From: Geobacillus thermoleovorans
GTDB lineage: Bacteria > Bacillota > Bacilli > Bacillales > Anoxybacillaceae
Assembly (NCBI RefSeq): GCF_001610955.1
Contig: NZ_CP014335.1
Coordinates: 1,343,001 to 1,407,000 of the forward strand
DNA: 64,000 nucleotides
Direction of reading: 5' to 3'
Position numbers and translations under genes: made by a program. Shown here one piece after another: positions 62,876 through 64,000 of the stretch. Numbering within the stretch: position 1 is the first letter of the stretch; every line of letters starts with the position of its first letter. A model generated the notes under the pieces. It was not told the DNA's origin. It did not search any database and saw nothing but the letters and a program-made list of their open reading frames with translations.

Positions 62876-63388
62876 TCATAGGATGGGGGGATGGGGAGGC
62901 TCTTGATGATGCTGTTCATCCTCTTGTTCCGCTCGTTCACGATCGTTGCCGTCCGGGCGGGCGGCGCGGACATCAAACTCTTCTGCCGCCTCCGTTTGCC
63001 ATTGGCGGCCGATGAGCGGGGCGTCTTTTTCACCGTGCTCGACAGTGACAAATCGCAGCACATAGGCGTGAAACAGCAATTCTCCGAACGCTGTAAGCAG
63101 AGCAGAGAAAAACGCCGCGTTTAATATGGCGGCGCCGGCGATGTCATAAAACGCGCCGATGCCGATCCATACCGCCACAAACACAAGTCCAAAGTCGGCA
63201 ATCGTCGCTGAGACGTTGCCAAGGCGCCGCAGAACGTACAAGTCGCCGAGCGCATAGGCGACAAGCGTCAGCCAAAGGCTGAACCATAAAATCTCTGCCG
63301 ATGAAATGCGCAAAAACAGCGGTAAAATGGCAAACATCACCGTGGCGGTCAGCAAATATTTCAGCACTAACGCAAGCAAATGTCTCAT
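62876..63388 (-). CDS. YndM-like DUF2512 membrane protein
   Basis: 170 residues with four hydrophobic segments in the first 115 residues (L-L-T-A-T-V-M-F-A-I-L-P-L-F, then W-F-S-L-W-L-T-L-V-A-Y-A-L-G-D, A-D-F-G-L-V-F-V-A-V-W-I-G, and A-F-F-S-A-L-L-T-A-F-G-E-L-L-F-H). A charged, Glu/His/Pro-rich cytoplasmic tail ends the protein. This matches the DUF2512/YndM family, which is restricted to Bacilli; function unknown. A very small gene lies 15 bases upstream on the same strand. Confidence 0.83.
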   Translation of the reverse strand: MRHLLALVLKYLLTATVMFAILPLFLRISSAEILWFSLWLTLVAYALGDLYVLRRLGNVSATIADFGLVFVAVWIGIGAFYDIAGAAILNAAFFSALLTAFGELLFHAYVLRFVTVEHGEKDAPLIGRQWQTEAAEEFDVRAARPDGNDRERAEQEDEQHHQEPPHPPIL

Positions 63389-63403
63389 TGGGATTCGCCG
63401 CCT

Positions 63404-63532
63404 TTATTCTGCTGGATGGTTTGGACCTTCTAGTTTTTTATCGCCGCATCCCGGCTGTTTTTCCCTGTCTTTGTCCGGTTGCTGCTTTTTTTGTTGCTGT
63501 TCAACGCTGTCGTTTCGTGTTGGCTTTCTCAT
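63404..63532 (-). CDS. very small Lys/Gln-rich protein, 42 residues
   Basis: M-R-K-P-T-R-N-D-S-V-E, a Q-Q-Q-K-K-Q-Q run, and an end reading K-K-L-E-G-P-N-H-P-A-E. The hydrophilic, Gly/Pro-ending composition resembles small spore-type proteins of Bacillus. GAGAGG lies 12 bases before the ATG at 63532; an in-frame ATG sits closer to it. It precedes the yndM-like gene by 15 bases. Not firmly recognised. Confidence 0.45.
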   Translation of the reverse strand: MRKPTRNDSVEQQQKKQQPDKDREKQPGCGDKKLEGPNHPAE

Positions 63533-63686
63533 CGGGGCTATCATCCTCTCTTGATCGTTGTTTATTCGTTAGTTTGCCACGTTTGCCTTTCTATATGCAT
63601 TCATCATCCATAAACTTCCTCTGTTCATTTTTCGCTCTTGTTTTCACACTAATCACGAAACAGCATTCATGTAGGAGGAATGGTGG

Positions 63687-63875
63687 ATGACGAAAAAGAA
63701 ACGGCCCGTTGCGATTGCGGGGCAGCAATACGATCCGGCAGATGGCGGGGACGAGTCGTTTGTGTATGAGGCGCTCTCTGAGACGCGCGAACAGGTAAGC
63801 GATGTGTATGCAGAAGGAACGATTGAGGCGGCAGTGAATCAAGAAAATGGTTCGAACATCCCCCTTTCGCAGTAG
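63687..63875 (+). CDS. YozQ-like DUF4025 protein
   Basis: 62 residues: hydrophilic, beginning M-T-K-K-K-R-P-V-A and containing Y-D-P-A-D-G-G-D-E and S-D-V-Y-A-E-G-T-I-E, a pattern recalled for the DUF4025/YozQ family of Bacilli. Function unknown. GTAGGAGGAATGGTGG precedes the ATG. It is monocistronic, with a hairpin terminator eight bases downstream. Confidence 0.75.
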   Translation: MTKKKRPVAIAGQQYDPADGGDESFVYEALSETREQVSDVYAEGTIEAAVNQENGSNIPLSQ

Positions 63876-63882
63876 TAAGAAA

Positions 63883-63914
63883 CGTCAAGGAGCTGTTCCT
63901 TGGCGTTTTGGTTT
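63883..63914 (+). terminator. rho-independent terminator of the YozQ-like gene
   Basis: CGTCAAGGA pairs with TCCTTGGCG over a short loop and is followed by TTTTGGTTT. The last 80 bases of the window show nothing further. Confidence 0.75.
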
Positions 63915-64000
63915 ATGTTTGTGAAACGGGAGGGGAAAAAGGAAAGAAAAACAGTTCGTACTTTCCCCCATCGTCGTCTATACTAGTAGTGCGCACGGCG

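Overview
The window looks like a chromosomal segment of a thermophilic Bacillaceae bacterium, most likely Geobacillus or Parageobacillus. The reasons are the moderately high G+C, strong AGGAGG-type ribosome binding sites, the gene set (cysL/cysJI, gltC/gltAB, an xpaC/telA pair, yndM- and yozQ-like genes, a 478-residue NAD-malic enzyme) and a dihydropyrimidinase that I recognise as nearly the same protein as the Geobacillus stearothermophilus D-hydantoinase. No rRNA, tRNA or CRISPR array was seen.

Layout. (1) 0.1-8.5 kb: a YbjQ-like protein, a zinc-responsive czrA/czcD pair with a clear operator, cysL divergent from cysJI (sulfite reduction), and a ketoglutarate-semialdehyde-type aldehyde dehydrogenase. 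(2) 8.6-16.6 kb: an accessory stretch with a frameshifted Uma2 gene, a remnant of a sigma-54 activator, a coiled-coil repeat protein, a large Cas4/RecB-type nuclease fused to an SF1 helicase, and an orphan, C-terminally short type III Mod methyltransferase. This reads as a decayed defence-like island. (3) 16.8-30.4 kb: a complete reductive pyrimidine (uracil/thymine) catabolic locus. It has an NCS1 transporter, beta-ureidopropionase, the two dihydropyrimidine dehydrogenase subunits, dihydropyrimidinase, a PucR-type regulator, methylmalonate/malonate-semialdehyde dehydrogenase and an omega-amino-acid aminotransferase. Together they would take uracil through beta-alanine and malonate semialdehyde to acetyl-CoA. 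Much of it is more A+T-rich than its surroundings, and a 1.25-kb IS4-type element has inserted inside it.

(4) 30.6-50.2 kb: a second frameshifted Uma2 gene, an acrylyl-CoA-reductase-like enzyme, gltC divergent from gltAB (glutamate synthase), a PAP2 phosphatase, a second coiled-coil repeat protein, a DUF2157/GDYXXLXY membrane protein, a sirtuin/fructosamine-kinase pair divergent from a DJ-1/PfpI protein, an EamA transporter, malic enzyme and a SIS-domain protein. (5) 50.2-58.9 kb: a mobile-element hot spot. A secreted CAP-domain gene is followed, exactly at its terminator, by three head-to-tail IS110-family elements. Next comes an MFS gene destroyed by an IS200/IS605 element that carries an intact TnpB and a broken TnpA. 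(6) 59-64 kb: ordinary housekeeping genes (TcaA-like, SIMPL, XpaC, TelA, YndM, YozQ) with two very small genes.

The most interesting material is the triple IS110 array with its covarying terminal hairpin (candidate bridge RNA), the TnpB with a structured 3' end (candidate omega RNA), the defence-like nuclease-helicase, the repeated 13-bp motif in the pyrimidine locus, and the small lysine-modification-repair neighbourhood around 44-46 kb. All assignments come from reading the sequence and remembered family motifs; no database search was done.
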